Shown one piece after another: positions 19,501-28,750 of a stretch of DNA of 64,000 nucleotides (the first letter of the stretch is position 1; every line of letters starts with the position of its first letter). Where the stretch lies: contig JAZQUV010000010.1 in assembly GCA_045631465.1 (NCBI GenBank), positions 1-64,000 of the forward strand. The letters are read 5' to 3'. Origin of the DNA: Aphodosoma sp045631465 (GTDB taxonomy: Bacteria; Bacteroidota; Bacteroidia; Bacteroidales; Paludibacteraceae). The position numbers and the translations under genes are program-made. The notes under the pieces are model-generated. The model had not been told where the DNA came from and searched no databases. It saw nothing but the letters and a program-made list of their open reading frames with translations.

Positions 19501-20366
19501 GGAATTGTAGCGCATTGCAACATGCCTTCGTGGGCGACAACATAACTTCGATTGGCGATATGGCTTTTTCGTTCTGCTCCAACTTGAAAGGCATAAATGA
19601 CGAAAAGAGCATTGTTTTGCCTCAAAATCTGAAAACAATCAATTATGCAACTTTTTATGGTTGCGAAAACTTGAATGGAAAAATAACAATGCCATACAAT
19701 GTTAGCACGATTAGAGATTTGGCATTTGGAGGATGCAGGGGCATACACTCGGTGGAATTGTCGAAAAAAACAGACTCTATAAGTTTGTCGGCATTTGATA
19801 AAGCTAGGAATTTTACGAGATACGTAAAAAGTCAAAACGATAAATTCAATGTGCACAATGGTGTGCTATATTCTAACAATATGGCTACGTTGTATCACTG
19901 CCCAGAAGGTTATAGAAACAGTTGTGTGATACACTCTGAGACTGTGGAGATAAATGAAAAGGCCTTTGATAATTGCACTAACTTGAGAAACATTATTTTG
20001 AATGCAGAACGAATAGAAGATTATGCATTCAACGGATGTACCAATCTGCGCCATATTGCAATAGGTGCAAAAACATATGAGATTGGTCGACAAATATTCA
20101 ATGGATGCCAAAGTTTGGCACATATAGACGTTAAAAAAAACAACAAACACTATAAATCGGTAGACGGAGTGCTGTACAGCGCAGATATGACAACTCTGAT
20201 TTATTGCCCCAAAGCCAAAGTTGGTAGATTGAAAATACCGAAGAAGGTGAAATATATTGCCGACTTTGCATTCTACAATTGCAATCAAATAGAAGTAATA
20301 CTACATAAAAACACACTATCGATAGGCAAAGAGGCCTTTACTGGATGTAAAATTGAAACTAGATAA
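16593..20366 (+). CDS. BspA-type leucine-rich-repeat surface protein
   Basis: About 1257 residues if translation begins at GTG 16593, giving a signal peptide around LRIVLIVTLLAKLVCVRSQ. A GTG at 16623 is the alternative. The start is uncertain because the promoter lies just upstream and no ATG is in frame nearby. The body is almost entirely 23-residue LRR_5 (BspA/TpLRR) repeats of the form 'IGEYAFAGCSILDSIRIP', broken by short linkers such as YINDVAYKYIGD and VHNGVLYSNNM. Proteins of this type in oral and gut Bacteroidetes mediate adhesion to host matrix or other cells. There is no recognisable T9SS C-terminal domain. The stop codon is 5 nt before rdgB, and the gene heads the rdgB-porZ-acyltransferase run. 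Confidence 0.92.
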   Translation: MLYRSNILRIVLIVTLLAKLVCVRSQEITYKSDGCTLTYNKIDGYNVEVGRQSVSLSKEKIFIPNSIIQNDTTFYVIGIADNAFSGNRKIKKMVFDEESDIQYIGEGAFAGCENLTEIELPSTITEIKPYTFAWCGLEYIEIHNFITKIGERAFTNCAQLAKIDMSENIEEIGNFAFAWCPQLKSFTIPEKTKRLGYEILQANRELDTLYYNAINCEDAGAYYDKRVERTIGAFEGNVGLSEIVFGNRVEYIPEYLLYNCRGIDTIDFPRSIERVGRFALHNTEWFYGAEEDLIYVNNIAYHYKGKEVHVDETVFRPNTNAIAACCFYEKDIETVELPSTVRYIGKSAFEKCKHIEKITFSVDIETIDDFAFYGCEEMESIVLGEGLIEIGKYSFANCTNLRKARLPRSVNKMGMATFYNCTNLERANLPQNTTIVPAGCFSNCESLETIEIHNDVTEIEEYAFAGCSILDSIRIPRGCKKVGTRAFSNCIGMESVNFMAESAKIESLAFYKCRNIRNINLDGVEEIGYRAFAECYELRGVAFGEKLTMIDNRAFENCRSLKSISLPQTLNRIGKSAFENCKSLISIKVNNANLTIGNRAFAKCELLSVVDLGNNIQKIGEYAFSYCSEIESMRIPNAIDCIEKGCFYRCENLESVEIPDGVRCIDDKAFAKCGNMTNVTIPNTVVEIGERAFEECERLNEVALSGQVEKIGEYAFFRCGELKKIEIPISVKKMGVGAFGECDNLTDIYFNAENCKAGKPVFSYTPERANLHIGNLVMLIDDRVFENMNIDRIVIPNSVTKIGRLAFANSTPLAQIDLQTNDAIEIDNSAFENTTWYNNQTDKIVYINDVAYKYIGDDSPSKITFKDGTTNIAANFMKDNKKLEEVELPSSLLSIGCSAFENCTNLKTIHFPTKIRSICRSAFANCRSIESVRLSSSISNIDDYAFENCSSIGEIRIDNATCSIGVATFRNCSALQHAFVGDNITSIGDMAFSFCSNLKGINDEKSIVLPQNLKTINYATFYGCENLNGKITMPYNVSTIRDLAFGGCRGIHSVELSKKTDSISLSAFDKARNFTRYVKSQNDKFNVHNGVLYSNNMATLYHCPEGYRNSCVIHSETVEINEKAFDNCTNLRNIILNAERIEDYAFNGCTNLRHIAIGAKTYEIGRQIFNGCQSLAHIDVKKNNKHYKSVDGVLYSADMTTLIYCPKAKVGRLKIPKKVKYIADFAFYNCNQIEVILHKNTLSIGKEAFTGCKIETR

Positions 20367-20370
20367 TAAT

Positions 20371-20949
20371 ATGAAAGAATTGATTTTTGTATCGCACAAT
20401 GCCCATAAACTACAAGAGGTGAAGGCGATAGTAGGCAATAATTTTGAAGTAAAAAACTTGTCGGACATCAACGTTTTTGATGAAATACCGGAGACTGGAT
20501 TGACGTTTAAAGAAAATGCACAACAAAAAATAGATTATATACACGAAAGACTAAAATGCAATTGTTTTGCAGACGACTCGGGATTGTCGGTTGATGCACT
20601 AGATGGAGAGCCTGGAATATATTCGGCAAGATATGCAGGCGAGCATTGCGACATGAAAATGAATATCGAAAAATTGTTGAATAATCTTAAAGACAAGAGT
20701 GATAGAAGTGCACAATTTACGTGTGTGATTGCCGTTATACTGGATGGTGAATATCATTTTTTTGAAGGTGTCATAAGAGGAAAAATAATTGATACGCCTA
20801 GAGGTGAAAATGGATTTGGATATGACCCTATTTTCGTTCCAGATGGATATGATGAAACATTTGCCGAACTATCATCTGAAATCAAAAACAATATATCGCA
20901 TAGAGCTATAGCTATGCAAAAGTTTCAAGAATTTATATCTAAATTATAA
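20371..20949 (+). CDS. rdgB: Non-canonical purine NTP pyrophosphatase (RdgB/HAM1)
   Basis: 192 residues from the ATG at 20371 (MKELIFVSHNAHKLQE); an in-frame upstream ATG at 20353 lies inside the preceding gene. The Ham1 motifs are present: SHNAHKLQEV at the N terminus, FADDSGLSVDALDGEPGIYS (near 65-85), a GFGYDPIFVP loop and SHRAIAM near the C terminus. It hydrolyses ITP, dITP and XTP to monophosphates and keeps deaminated purines out of nucleic acids. It lies 4 nt after the BspA-like gene and 13 nt before porZ, so it is probably co-transcribed with them, although no functional link is evident. Confidence 0.97.
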   Translation: MKELIFVSHNAHKLQEVKAIVGNNFEVKNLSDINVFDEIPETGLTFKENAQQKIDYIHERLKCNCFADDSGLSVDALDGEPGIYSARYAGEHCDMKMNIEKLLNNLKDKSDRSAQFTCVIAVILDGEYHFFEGVIRGKIIDTPRGENGFGYDPIFVPDGYDETFAELSSEIKNNISHRAIAMQKFQEFISKL

Positions 20950-20962
20950 AAACATATAGACC

Positions 20963-23272
20963 ATGAAATACCTATTAACATCTATTTTGGTTAGTTGTGT
21001 TTGTTTGTCGGCGTTGGCACAATCGGCAATAGGCAGTTGGCAAACGCACATGGCTTATACAAACACAACGCAAATCACTCAATCAAACGAAAAGGTATAT
21101 GGCATTAGTGGTGGAGCACTATATTCCATTTTAAAAACAGACCATATCATTGAAACATATTCAAAAATGTATGGATTGAATGATAATGGTATACACTTTA
21201 TAGAATATTCGCATGAACAGGATGTTTTGTTTATCGCTTATGATAATTCAAACATTGATTTGCTTTCGGACGATGGTTCAGTAGTAAATATTGCGGACTT
21301 ATATCGCAAAAGTATGAACGGAAGCAAAAAAATAAATGATATTTGCTTTGAGAAAAACATGGCTTATATTGCATGTGATTTTGGAATAGTTACTTTAGAT
21401 GTTGATAAACTAGAATTTGCAGAAACATATATAATTGGCGACAATGGAGATGCGACTCAGGTATTAAATGTTGAGATATTGAAAGATAGTATTTTTGCAC
21501 TCACAACGAATAATATTCTGACAGCATCGCTAAAGTCGAATCTGCTTAATTACCAGAATTGGGAAAAACTACAAAACCCAAATGCAATGACAGAGAACAG
21601 AAAAATGGTGATAGCAGACAACTCTCTGTATTTGCTAAAAAAAGATAATACGTTATATAAATATTCGAATGGTGAATGGAAAAACTATGAATCTAACATC
21701 AAAAATATTTCTTACAACGACGGAATCTTGTTTATTGCAAATACAGATAATCAATTATCGGCAATAGAAGGAAACGACACCGAAATAGTTACCAAAAATG
21801 GATCATTTGGTATTTATGACGAAAAAACAAATATAATCTGGTATATCGCTAACGGAGAAGTATACTCTTATAACAGAGACAATAACTCACGCAATGGATT
21901 TGTACCTAATGGTCCTTTTTCAAATACATCGTGGAGATTGAAATACGCCAATGGAAGAATCTTTAGCGTTCCGGGGGGTAGATGGGTTGTTAATTACTGC
22001 ACTCCAGTTTCTTTGTCGTTTTATGAAAATGGGATGTGGCACAATTACTCAACATATTATTTCGTACAACATACAGAAACCGCAAAAAATTGCATTGATT
22101 TAGTTGATATTGCCATAAATCCTAATGATAAAACTAATTTTTGGGCTGCAAGTTATGGTCTTGGAATATATGAATTCCGTAACGACCAATTATATAAATT
22201 TCATCATTGCGGCAATAGCGGATTAAAACCCGTAATACTAGAAGACCCATATAATTACACAAGAACAGATGGTATGACATTTGACTCAAAGGGTAATTTG
22301 TGGATTTTGAATAATGCCGGAAGTTTGATTAAAGTTATAGATAGCAATGGGGAATATCATAATATGAATTTTAATATCACAGCTTCTACTCCGCAAGATA
22401 TCGTAATATGTAATAGGAATGAAAATCAAAAATTCGTACTGATTCCACGACATACAAACACCAATAATTCTATACTATTCTCGTTTGACGACAATGGCAC
22501 ACTAGATAATCTTTATGACGATAAAAGTGTATCGTTGAAAAAAGTGTATGACCAAGATAATAAAGAAATAAATTTTTACGGAGAAAATCTACTGCGTTGT
22601 ATTACTCAAGACAAAAATGGTGTTGTATGGATTGGCACAACTTCCGGCATATTTTTAATAAACAATCCTAAAAAAGTGTTTGATAATGACTTTAAGGCTC
22701 ATCGCATAAAAATACCTCGCAATGACGGCACTAATTTGGCTGATTATCTCCTTGGTACAGAAGAAATAAAAGCTATTGCTGTAGATGGAGCTAATCGCAA
22801 ATGGATAGGTACTGCATCGTCGGGTGTTTATCTTATATCAGAAGATGGATTGGAAACAATACACCACTTCACTGCTGAAAATAGTCCACTATTGTCGAAC
22901 GCAATACAATCGATTGCTATAAATGAAAAGACAGGAGAAGTGTTTTTTGGAACTGGTAGTGGGTTGATATCTTATCAATCCGATGCTATAGAAGGTGGCA
23001 ATAGATTCGAAAATGTGCATGCCTATCCAAATCCTGTTCGTCCAGAATATAGTGGTGTGATAACAATAACTGGACTTGTGGCAGATACACAAGTGAGAAT
23101 AACAGACGTGAATGGCAACCTTGTATATGAAACTATATCAAACGGAGGTGTTGCAACATGGGATGGATGTGGAATTTCGGGAGAACGTGTGACTACGGGT
23201 GTTTATTTTGCACAATGTGTTTCGCCTAACGGAAAATACAAACATATAACAAAAATTCTTGTAGTAAAATAA
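20963..23272 (+). CDS. porZ: PorZ-like type IX secretion system component
   Basis: 769 residues, close to the size of P. gingivalis PorZ. MKYLLTSILVSCVCLSALAQ is the signal peptide, followed by the characteristic start GSWQTHMAYTNTTQI. The body consists of beta-propeller blades of the two-component-regulator type (GVVWIGTTSGIFLINN near 550; RKWIGTASSGVYLIS near 610). Residues ~680-769 are a T9SS C-terminal sorting domain (VHAYPNPVRPEYSG, TWDGCGISGERVTTGVYF, ending KILVVK). PorZ belongs to the cell-surface attachment complex that ligates secreted cargo to lipopolysaccharide in T9SS bacteria. An integral-membrane acyltransferase starts 4 nt downstream. Confidence 0.85.
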   Translation: MKYLLTSILVSCVCLSALAQSAIGSWQTHMAYTNTTQITQSNEKVYGISGGALYSILKTDHIIETYSKMYGLNDNGIHFIEYSHEQDVLFIAYDNSNIDLLSDDGSVVNIADLYRKSMNGSKKINDICFEKNMAYIACDFGIVTLDVDKLEFAETYIIGDNGDATQVLNVEILKDSIFALTTNNILTASLKSNLLNYQNWEKLQNPNAMTENRKMVIADNSLYLLKKDNTLYKYSNGEWKNYESNIKNISYNDGILFIANTDNQLSAIEGNDTEIVTKNGSFGIYDEKTNIIWYIANGEVYSYNRDNNSRNGFVPNGPFSNTSWRLKYANGRIFSVPGGRWVVNYCTPVSLSFYENGMWHNYSTYYFVQHTETAKNCIDLVDIAINPNDKTNFWAASYGLGIYEFRNDQLYKFHHCGNSGLKPVILEDPYNYTRTDGMTFDSKGNLWILNNAGSLIKVIDSNGEYHNMNFNITASTPQDIVICNRNENQKFVLIPRHTNTNNSILFSFDDNGTLDNLYDDKSVSLKKVYDQDNKEINFYGENLLRCITQDKNGVVWIGTTSGIFLINNPKKVFDNDFKAHRIKIPRNDGTNLADYLLGTEEIKAIAVDGANRKWIGTASSGVYLISEDGLETIHHFTAENSPLLSNAIQSIAINEKTGEVFFGTGSGLISYQSDAIEGGNRFENVHAYPNPVRPEYSGVITITGLVADTQVRITDVNGNLVYETISNGGVATWDGCGISGERVTTGVYFAQCVSPNGKYKHITKILVVK

Positions 23273-23275
23273 TAT

Positions 23276-24277
23276 ATGCAACTAAAAGAGAGAAAGGTTT
23301 GGATAGATTATGCCAAGTTTATATCTATATTCTTGGTCGTTTTGTTTCATACAAATCCAAACTTAGATGGATATATATTTGATTTCTTAAAATTATTGAG
23401 AATGCCTGCTTTTTTCTTAATTGCAGGATTGCTTTTTGATATTAATAAATGGAATGATTTTACCAATTTTTTCAAACATAGATTTAAACGCCTCATTGTG
23501 CCTTATTTCTGGTTTTCGTTGATATTCTATGTTTTATGGCTCGCTATTGGGCGCGATATGGTTGGTGAAAGTGAGTTAATGATAAGCCGCATAACTCCAA
23601 TAAAAGAATTCTTAATGGGTACGCCTAATGTTGTGCTAGCCCCTTATTGGTTTATAACATGCCTATTTTGCATGCAAATATTATTTTACTTATTGAAAAA
23701 AACTATTCATTCAAATATCATCATCATAAGCATTGCTATTGGCTTATACTTCGTGATTATTTATTTTGATTTTAAGGACTTACCTTGGTGTTTGGATAAG
23801 GCTATTAGATACCTACCTTTCTATACATTGGCAAACATACTACGAGAGAAAATAGACTCACAGTTTTTGCAAAACAAATATATATTATTTTTGTCAACAA
23901 TATCTGCTATCTGCTTGATAACTGTAGATTACAAATACGATGTGTCGCCGTATACTGCCCACCTAATATACATAACATCTGGATTTTGTATAATGCCAAT
24001 ATACATTGCTTTTTGTAAATTTTTAGCACTAAAATCAAAAAACTCTCAAGTAATAAAATATGTTGGAGACAATAATATAGTAACTCTTGCCCTACAAAAT
24101 TATATAATTGGTTTTATAAAAATATTAGGAATGGCTGTTTTCTCAATCAACTTGCTTTCTACTGATTACTATGCAATAAATGTGCTCATAGCATTGTCAA
24201 CAATTGCGATTTCTATAGTTTGCGCTTTATGCATAAATAAATATGTGCCATTTATTGTAGGAAAAACATATAAATAA
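23276..24277 (+). CDS. Acyltransferase 3 family membrane protein
   Basis: 333 residues with about ten membrane segments. The start KERKVWIDYAKFISIFLVVLFHTNPN and RMPAFFLIAGLLF match the Acyl_transf_3 family (PF01757), with the conserved His in LFHTN and Arg in LRMPAFF. Such enzymes O-acetylate or O-acylate surface polysaccharide. It begins 4 nt after porZ and is very AT-rich (many ATA, TTA, AAT codons). It could modify the polysaccharide that anchors T9SS cargo, but that is inferred only from position. Confidence 0.85.
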   Translation: MQLKERKVWIDYAKFISIFLVVLFHTNPNLDGYIFDFLKLLRMPAFFLIAGLLFDINKWNDFTNFFKHRFKRLIVPYFWFSLIFYVLWLAIGRDMVGESELMISRITPIKEFLMGTPNVVLAPYWFITCLFCMQILFYLLKKTIHSNIIIISIAIGLYFVIIYFDFKDLPWCLDKAIRYLPFYTLANILREKIDSQFLQNKYILFLSTISAICLITVDYKYDVSPYTAHLIYITSGFCIMPIYIAFCKFLALKSKNSQVIKYVGDNNIVTLALQNYIIGFIKILGMAVFSINLLSTDYYAINVLIALSTIAISIVCALCINKYVPFIVGKTYK

Positions 24278-24302
24278 ATCTTCATTTATATATATTTTTT
24301 TG

Positions 24303-24310
24303 TATCTTTG
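24303..24310 (+). promoter_or_regulatory. -7 box of the DPP IV operon
   Basis: TATCTTTG preceded by a T run, 30 nt before the ATG at 24341. It shows that the longer open frame beginning at 24308 is not the true start. Confidence 0.7.
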
Positions 24311-24340
24311 CAAATTATAATGCTAAACATTGAAATAATT

Positions 24341-26509
24341 ATGAAAATCCTAAAAACTTTAACTTTTGTCATTGCTATTCTTTGCATTAACTTTGCTTCG
24401 GCAAACTCTGTATCGGAATCATATCTCCGCGATTTTACTTCTGGTGCATTCAGACCTCAAACCATGGCAGCTCTCTACTCGATGAATGATGGAGAAAACT
24501 ATACCATGCTATCTGAAGATGGAACTAAAATCATTAAATACAACTACTTATCTGGCAAAGCAATTGATACTATCTTTGATGTTGCAACAGCAAAAAACTG
24601 CACATTAAAACGCATCTCGGACTACGAATTCGACTCTCAAGAAAAACGTATTCTTATCCTCACTGATAAAACTCCGATATATCGCCACTCGTTCACAACA
24701 ACATACTACGTGTATAATATAACACGCAACGAATTGGAACCGCTAAGCGAAAAACCAGGGCTTCAAAATCTTGCTCAATTCTCGCCTAATGGTCGTATGA
24801 TTGCTTTTGCACGCGAAAATAATCTTTTTATCAAAAAACTTGACTTCAACACAGAGATTCAAATCACAAAAGATGGCGAATTCAACAAAGTTATCAATGG
24901 TACTGCCGATTGGGTATACGAAGAAGAATTCGGTTGCACTCGCTATTTTGCTTGGAGCCCAGATAGCAAACTTTTGGCATGGGTGCGCTTCGACGAAAGC
25001 GAAATCAAGCAATTCTCATTTGATGTATATGACCACCCTTACGACAAAGCTTATACCTACAAATATCCTAAAGCTGGCGAAACAAATTCGACTGTTTCGG
25101 TCTTGGTGTACGACACTGAAAATCGTACTACAAAACAAATGGATTGTGGTTCGGGCAACGATATTTATTTCCCTATTATTCAATGGACTAACGACAATGA
25201 ATCGCTTGCCGTTGTTCGTTTGAATCGTAACCAAACAACCCTCGATTTGCTCAGTGTTAATCCGCGCTCGGGTGTAACAAAAACTTTGTTATCAGAAACA
25301 GACAAAGTATACATCGACTATACAAACTATACGCATTTGAAATTCAACTCGGACAACTCGTTCGTTGCGATGAGCGAACGCGATGGTTGGCGTCATATCT
25401 ACCACTACAACGCAAATGGTGGACTTATTCGCCAAATTACAAAAGGCGAATGGGACGTAACTGCATACTATGGTTATGACGAAAAAACAAAAACGGCTTA
25501 TTTCCAAGCTGCGAAAGAACACCCTTCTCAACGCCACATATATAAAGCTGATAAAAAAGGTAATATTATCAATCTCGACGCACGTCCTGGCACTCATACT
25601 GCATCATTCTCTACTGGAATGAAATATATTGTAGCGCAATTTCACAACACTACAACTGCCAACACGTTCACTTTATGCGATACAAAAGGCAAAGTGTTGC
25701 GCACTATTATTGACAATAAAGAACTCCAAGCTAAATTCGATGCTTATAATCTGCCTAAAAAAGAGTTTATCAATTTTGATGCTGTAAACGGCACTAACCT
25801 TTATGGATGGATTATTAAGCCAACCAATTTCGACGAAAACAAAGAATATCCTCTCGTAATGGTACAATATTCTGGACCTAATAGTCAAGAAGCTCTCGAC
25901 AGATTCAAACCTGATTGGGAATACTATCTCGCTCAAGAAGGTTATATCGTTGCTTGTGTTGATAGTCGTGGCACTGGCGCACGTGGTCACGAATTCCGCA
26001 CTTGCACTTATTGGAACCTTGGTAAATACGAAACTGAAGACCAAGTAGCAGCTGCTCAATATTTTGGAAAACAATCTTATATCGACGAAGATAGAATTGC
26101 TATTTGGGGCTGGTCGTTTGGCGGTTTCATGGCTCTCAACTGCCTTACTTATGGCAATGAAACATTCAAAGTTGGTATCTCTATTGCTCCTGTAACCGAT
26201 TGGAGATTATACAATACAGCTTATACTGAGCGTTTTATGTCTACTCCTCAAGAAAACTATGAAGGCTACGAACAATCTGATTTAATTGCTAATGCTCACC
26301 TCCTCAAAGGAAAATTGCTCCTTTGCCATGGTACTGCCGACGACAATGTTCATTTCCAACATGCTATGCTCTATTGCGATGCTTTGGTTGAGGCTGGAAT
26401 CCAATTCGAAATGCAAATTTATCCAAACAAAAACCATAGTATCTTAGGAGCAAAAACTCGCTATCACCTATATACTCGTTTCAACACATTCCTTAAAAAC
26501 AACTTATAA
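24341..26509 (+). CDS. Dipeptidyl-peptidase IV (S9B family prolyl peptidase)
   Basis: 722 residues from the ATG at 24341 (signal peptide MKILKTLTFVIAILCINFASA). The first two thirds form the DPP4 beta-propeller, including the double-Glu substrate clamp in DWVYEEEFG. The C-terminal alpha/beta hydrolase has the nucleophile motif GWSFGGF, the aspartate in HGTADDNVHF and the histidine in NKNHSI. It removes X-Pro dipeptides from peptide N termini in the periplasm or at the surface. It is the first gene of a compact run with a sugar transporter and glucokinase; its stop codon overlaps the next start by one base. Confidence 0.95.
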   Translation: MKILKTLTFVIAILCINFASANSVSESYLRDFTSGAFRPQTMAALYSMNDGENYTMLSEDGTKIIKYNYLSGKAIDTIFDVATAKNCTLKRISDYEFDSQEKRILILTDKTPIYRHSFTTTYYVYNITRNELEPLSEKPGLQNLAQFSPNGRMIAFARENNLFIKKLDFNTEIQITKDGEFNKVINGTADWVYEEEFGCTRYFAWSPDSKLLAWVRFDESEIKQFSFDVYDHPYDKAYTYKYPKAGETNSTVSVLVYDTENRTTKQMDCGSGNDIYFPIIQWTNDNESLAVVRLNRNQTTLDLLSVNPRSGVTKTLLSETDKVYIDYTNYTHLKFNSDNSFVAMSERDGWRHIYHYNANGGLIRQITKGEWDVTAYYGYDEKTKTAYFQAAKEHPSQRHIYKADKKGNIINLDARPGTHTASFSTGMKYIVAQFHNTTTANTFTLCDTKGKVLRTIIDNKELQAKFDAYNLPKKEFINFDAVNGTNLYGWIIKPTNFDENKEYPLVMVQYSGPNSQEALDRFKPDWEYYLAQEGYIVACVDSRGTGARGHEFRTCTYWNLGKYETEDQVAAAQYFGKQSYIDEDRIAIWGWSFGGFMALNCLTYGNETFKVGISIAPVTDWRLYNTAYTERFMSTPQENYEGYEQSDLIANAHLLKGKLLLCHGTADDNVHFQHAMLYCDALVEAGIQFEMQIYPNKNHSILGAKTRYHLYTRFNTFLKNNL

Positions 26510-27771
26510 TGAAAAAAAATAACATTTTGCCTATCATAATGATGATTGCACTCTTCTTTATGATAGCATTCGTCACTGGTTTGCAAAATCCTTTTGGTGT
26601 TATTGTCAAATCACAATTCAATGCATCAAATTTGATGTCGCAATTGGGCAATTTTGCCAATTTCATTGCCTATGCTTGCATGGGTATACCTGCCGGTTTA
26701 CTTCTGCAACGATATGGCTACAAAACAACATCTCTAGTTGCTGTTGCCATAGGTTTAGTGGGTGTAGGAATCACGTTCCTTTCGGGATATATGGGCTCTG
26801 CTACATATGCAATATACCTTTGTGGTGCCTTTATATCTGGATTCTCAATGTGTATACTTAATACGGTATGCAACCCTATGCTAAATACTCTTGCCGGAGG
26901 AGGCAAAAAAGGTAATCAGTTGATACAAATTGGTGGAGTGTTTGGTTCGACAGGAGCAACACTAGCCCCTGTATTGGTTGGTATGCTAATGGGCAATGCT
27001 GCCAATCGAACAATTCAAGATGCAAATCCTGCTCTATGGCTTGCAATGGGTATATTTGCACTTGCTTTTTTGGTTCTATTTTTCATTGATATGCCAGAAC
27101 CTCACCTAAATCAACAAAAAGAAACTATAAAAGATAATCATTCGGCTTTCTCATTCCGCCATTTCAATCTCGGTATTATTGCTATATTCATATATGTCGG
27201 TGTCGAAGTTGGTATTCCTAATATCGCCAATCTATACATGACCACCGACCTTGGCATGGACACAGCTGTGGCTGGTACAATTGTAGGCACTTATTGGTTT
27301 TTAATGCTTATCGGTCGATTTATAGGTGCTTCGATTGGTGGATATATTTCGAGCAAATCGATGCTCATTGCGACAACTACAATTGCTACTCTGCTTGTTG
27401 TCTGCGCTATCTATTTGCCTCAAACTATGGTCAATATGCCTGTATTCAAATCCGACATATCATTCGGCATAGAAGCGGTACCAGTGAACATTTTGCTCCT
27501 CATTCTTTGCGGTCTTTGCACATCTGTTATGTGGGGCGCTATTTTTAATCTTGCGGTTGAAGGACTCGGAAAATATACCGCTGCGGCATCTGGCATATTT
27601 ATGATGATGGTATGCGGTGGTGGTGTTCTACCTCTAATTCAAGGTTGGGTAGCCGACAATTTCGGATTCATAAATAGCTACTATGTCGTGCTAGTTGGCA
27701 TCTTATATATGCTAATATATGCCATCCTCGGAAGTAAAAATGTAAACCAAAATATTTCAACTAACAACTAA
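26509..27771 (+). CDS. Sugar MFS transporter (FucP/GlcP-like)
   Basis: 420 residues with about 12 membrane segments. The N terminus has FMIAFVTGLQNPFGVIVKSQF, typical of the FucP/GluP branch of the major facilitator superfamily in Bacteroidetes (glucose/galactose or fucose:H+ symport). LLLQRYGYKTT and GGGKKGNQLIQIGGVFGSTGA follow the family pattern. The ATG overlaps the stop of the DPP IV gene by one base and a ROK kinase begins 14 nt downstream, so glucose uptake followed by phosphorylation is the simplest reading. Confidence 0.9.
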   Translation: MKKNNILPIIMMIALFFMIAFVTGLQNPFGVIVKSQFNASNLMSQLGNFANFIAYACMGIPAGLLLQRYGYKTTSLVAVAIGLVGVGITFLSGYMGSATYAIYLCGAFISGFSMCILNTVCNPMLNTLAGGGKKGNQLIQIGGVFGSTGATLAPVLVGMLMGNAANRTIQDANPALWLAMGIFALAFLVLFFIDMPEPHLNQQKETIKDNHSAFSFRHFNLGIIAIFIYVGVEVGIPNIANLYMTTDLGMDTAVAGTIVGTYWFLMLIGRFIGASIGGYISSKSMLIATTTIATLLVVCAIYLPQTMVNMPVFKSDISFGIEAVPVNILLLILCGLCTSVMWGAIFNLAVEGLGKYTAAASGIFMMMVCGGGVLPLIQGWVADNFGFINSYYVVLVGILYMLIYAILGSKNVNQNISTNN

Positions 27772-27785
27772 AATAACTAATCACT

Positions 27786-28748
27786 ATGAGTAAACCTTAT
27801 GTTATAGGCGTTGACCTCGGTGGTCAAACTGCCAAATTTGGCATTGTAGATGCTCGCGGTAATGTGCTAAAACAAACTGCTATTCGTAGCAACACACAAA
27901 ACAATCCTGAAGAGTTTATAAATGATTTGGCCGAAGGTATAAAAAAACTCATCGACAAAGATTATTCTATCGACGAAATTCGAGGCATTGGCGTTGGCGC
28001 TCCTAATGGCAATTATTATACTGGTTGCATCGAAAGTGCAGCTAACCTCACTTGGGCTAAGAACCAAATCGTGCATTTTGCCGATATGCTCAAAGAGAAA
28101 GTTGGTGTTCCTGTGGCTCTCTCTAACGATGCCAATGCTGCTGCTGTAGGAGAAATGACATATGGCGCAGCTCGCGGAATGAAAAATTTCATCATGATTA
28201 CGCTTGGCACTGGTGTTGGTTCGGGCATCGTAATCAATGGAGATGTTGTTTATGGCCACGATGGTTTTGCTGGCGAATTAGGTCACACTTGCGCTGTGCG
28301 CAACAATGGTCGTATTTGCGGTTGTGGCAAAACTGGTTGCCTCGAAACTTATGCTTCGGCTATGGGTGTTGCTCGTACTGCTCGCGAAATTCTCGAACTT
28401 ACCGACCGCAAAACTCTCCTTCGCAACATCCCTGCTGAAAACATCACTTCAAAAGATGTTTTCGATGCTGCTATCGAAGGCGACGAGGTTGCTAAAGATA
28501 TATTTGCATTCACAGGCCGCATGTTGGGCGAAAAATTTGCCGACTTCATTGCATTCTCTGCTCCTGAAGCTATTATCCTATTTGGTGGTTTAACCAAAGC
28601 TGGTGATTTGATTTATAAACCTATCGTAGAAAATATGAATCTTAACCTTATGCCTATCTGGCGCAACAAAGTAAAAGTCCTATTCTCTACGCTCAAAGAA
28701 AGCGATGCTGCTATCCTCGGGGCTAGTGCTCTCGCTTGGGAAATCTAA
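27786..28748 (+). CDS. ROK family glucokinase
   Basis: 320 residues. VIGVDLGGQTAKFGIVDARG is the N-terminal ATP-binding motif, LSNDANAAAVGEMTYGAARG the sugar-binding segment, LGTGVGSGIV the phosphate-2 loop, and GHTCAVRNNGRICGCGKTGC the ROK zinc motif (His plus Cys residues), followed by LETYAS. It phosphorylates glucose or a related hexose in the cytoplasm. It lies directly behind the sugar MFS transporter. A DUF695 gene starts 2 nt after its stop codon. Confidence 0.93.
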   Translation: MSKPYVIGVDLGGQTAKFGIVDARGNVLKQTAIRSNTQNNPEEFINDLAEGIKKLIDKDYSIDEIRGIGVGAPNGNYYTGCIESAANLTWAKNQIVHFADMLKEKVGVPVALSNDANAAAVGEMTYGAARGMKNFIMITLGTGVGSGIVINGDVVYGHDGFAGELGHTCAVRNNGRICGCGKTGCLETYASAMGVARTAREILELTDRKTLLRNIPAENITSKDVFDAAIEGDEVAKDIFAFTGRMLGEKFADFIAFSAPEAIILFGGLTKAGDLIYKPIVENMNLNLMPIWRNKVKVLFSTLKESDAAILGASALAWEI

Positions 28749-28750
28749 TT

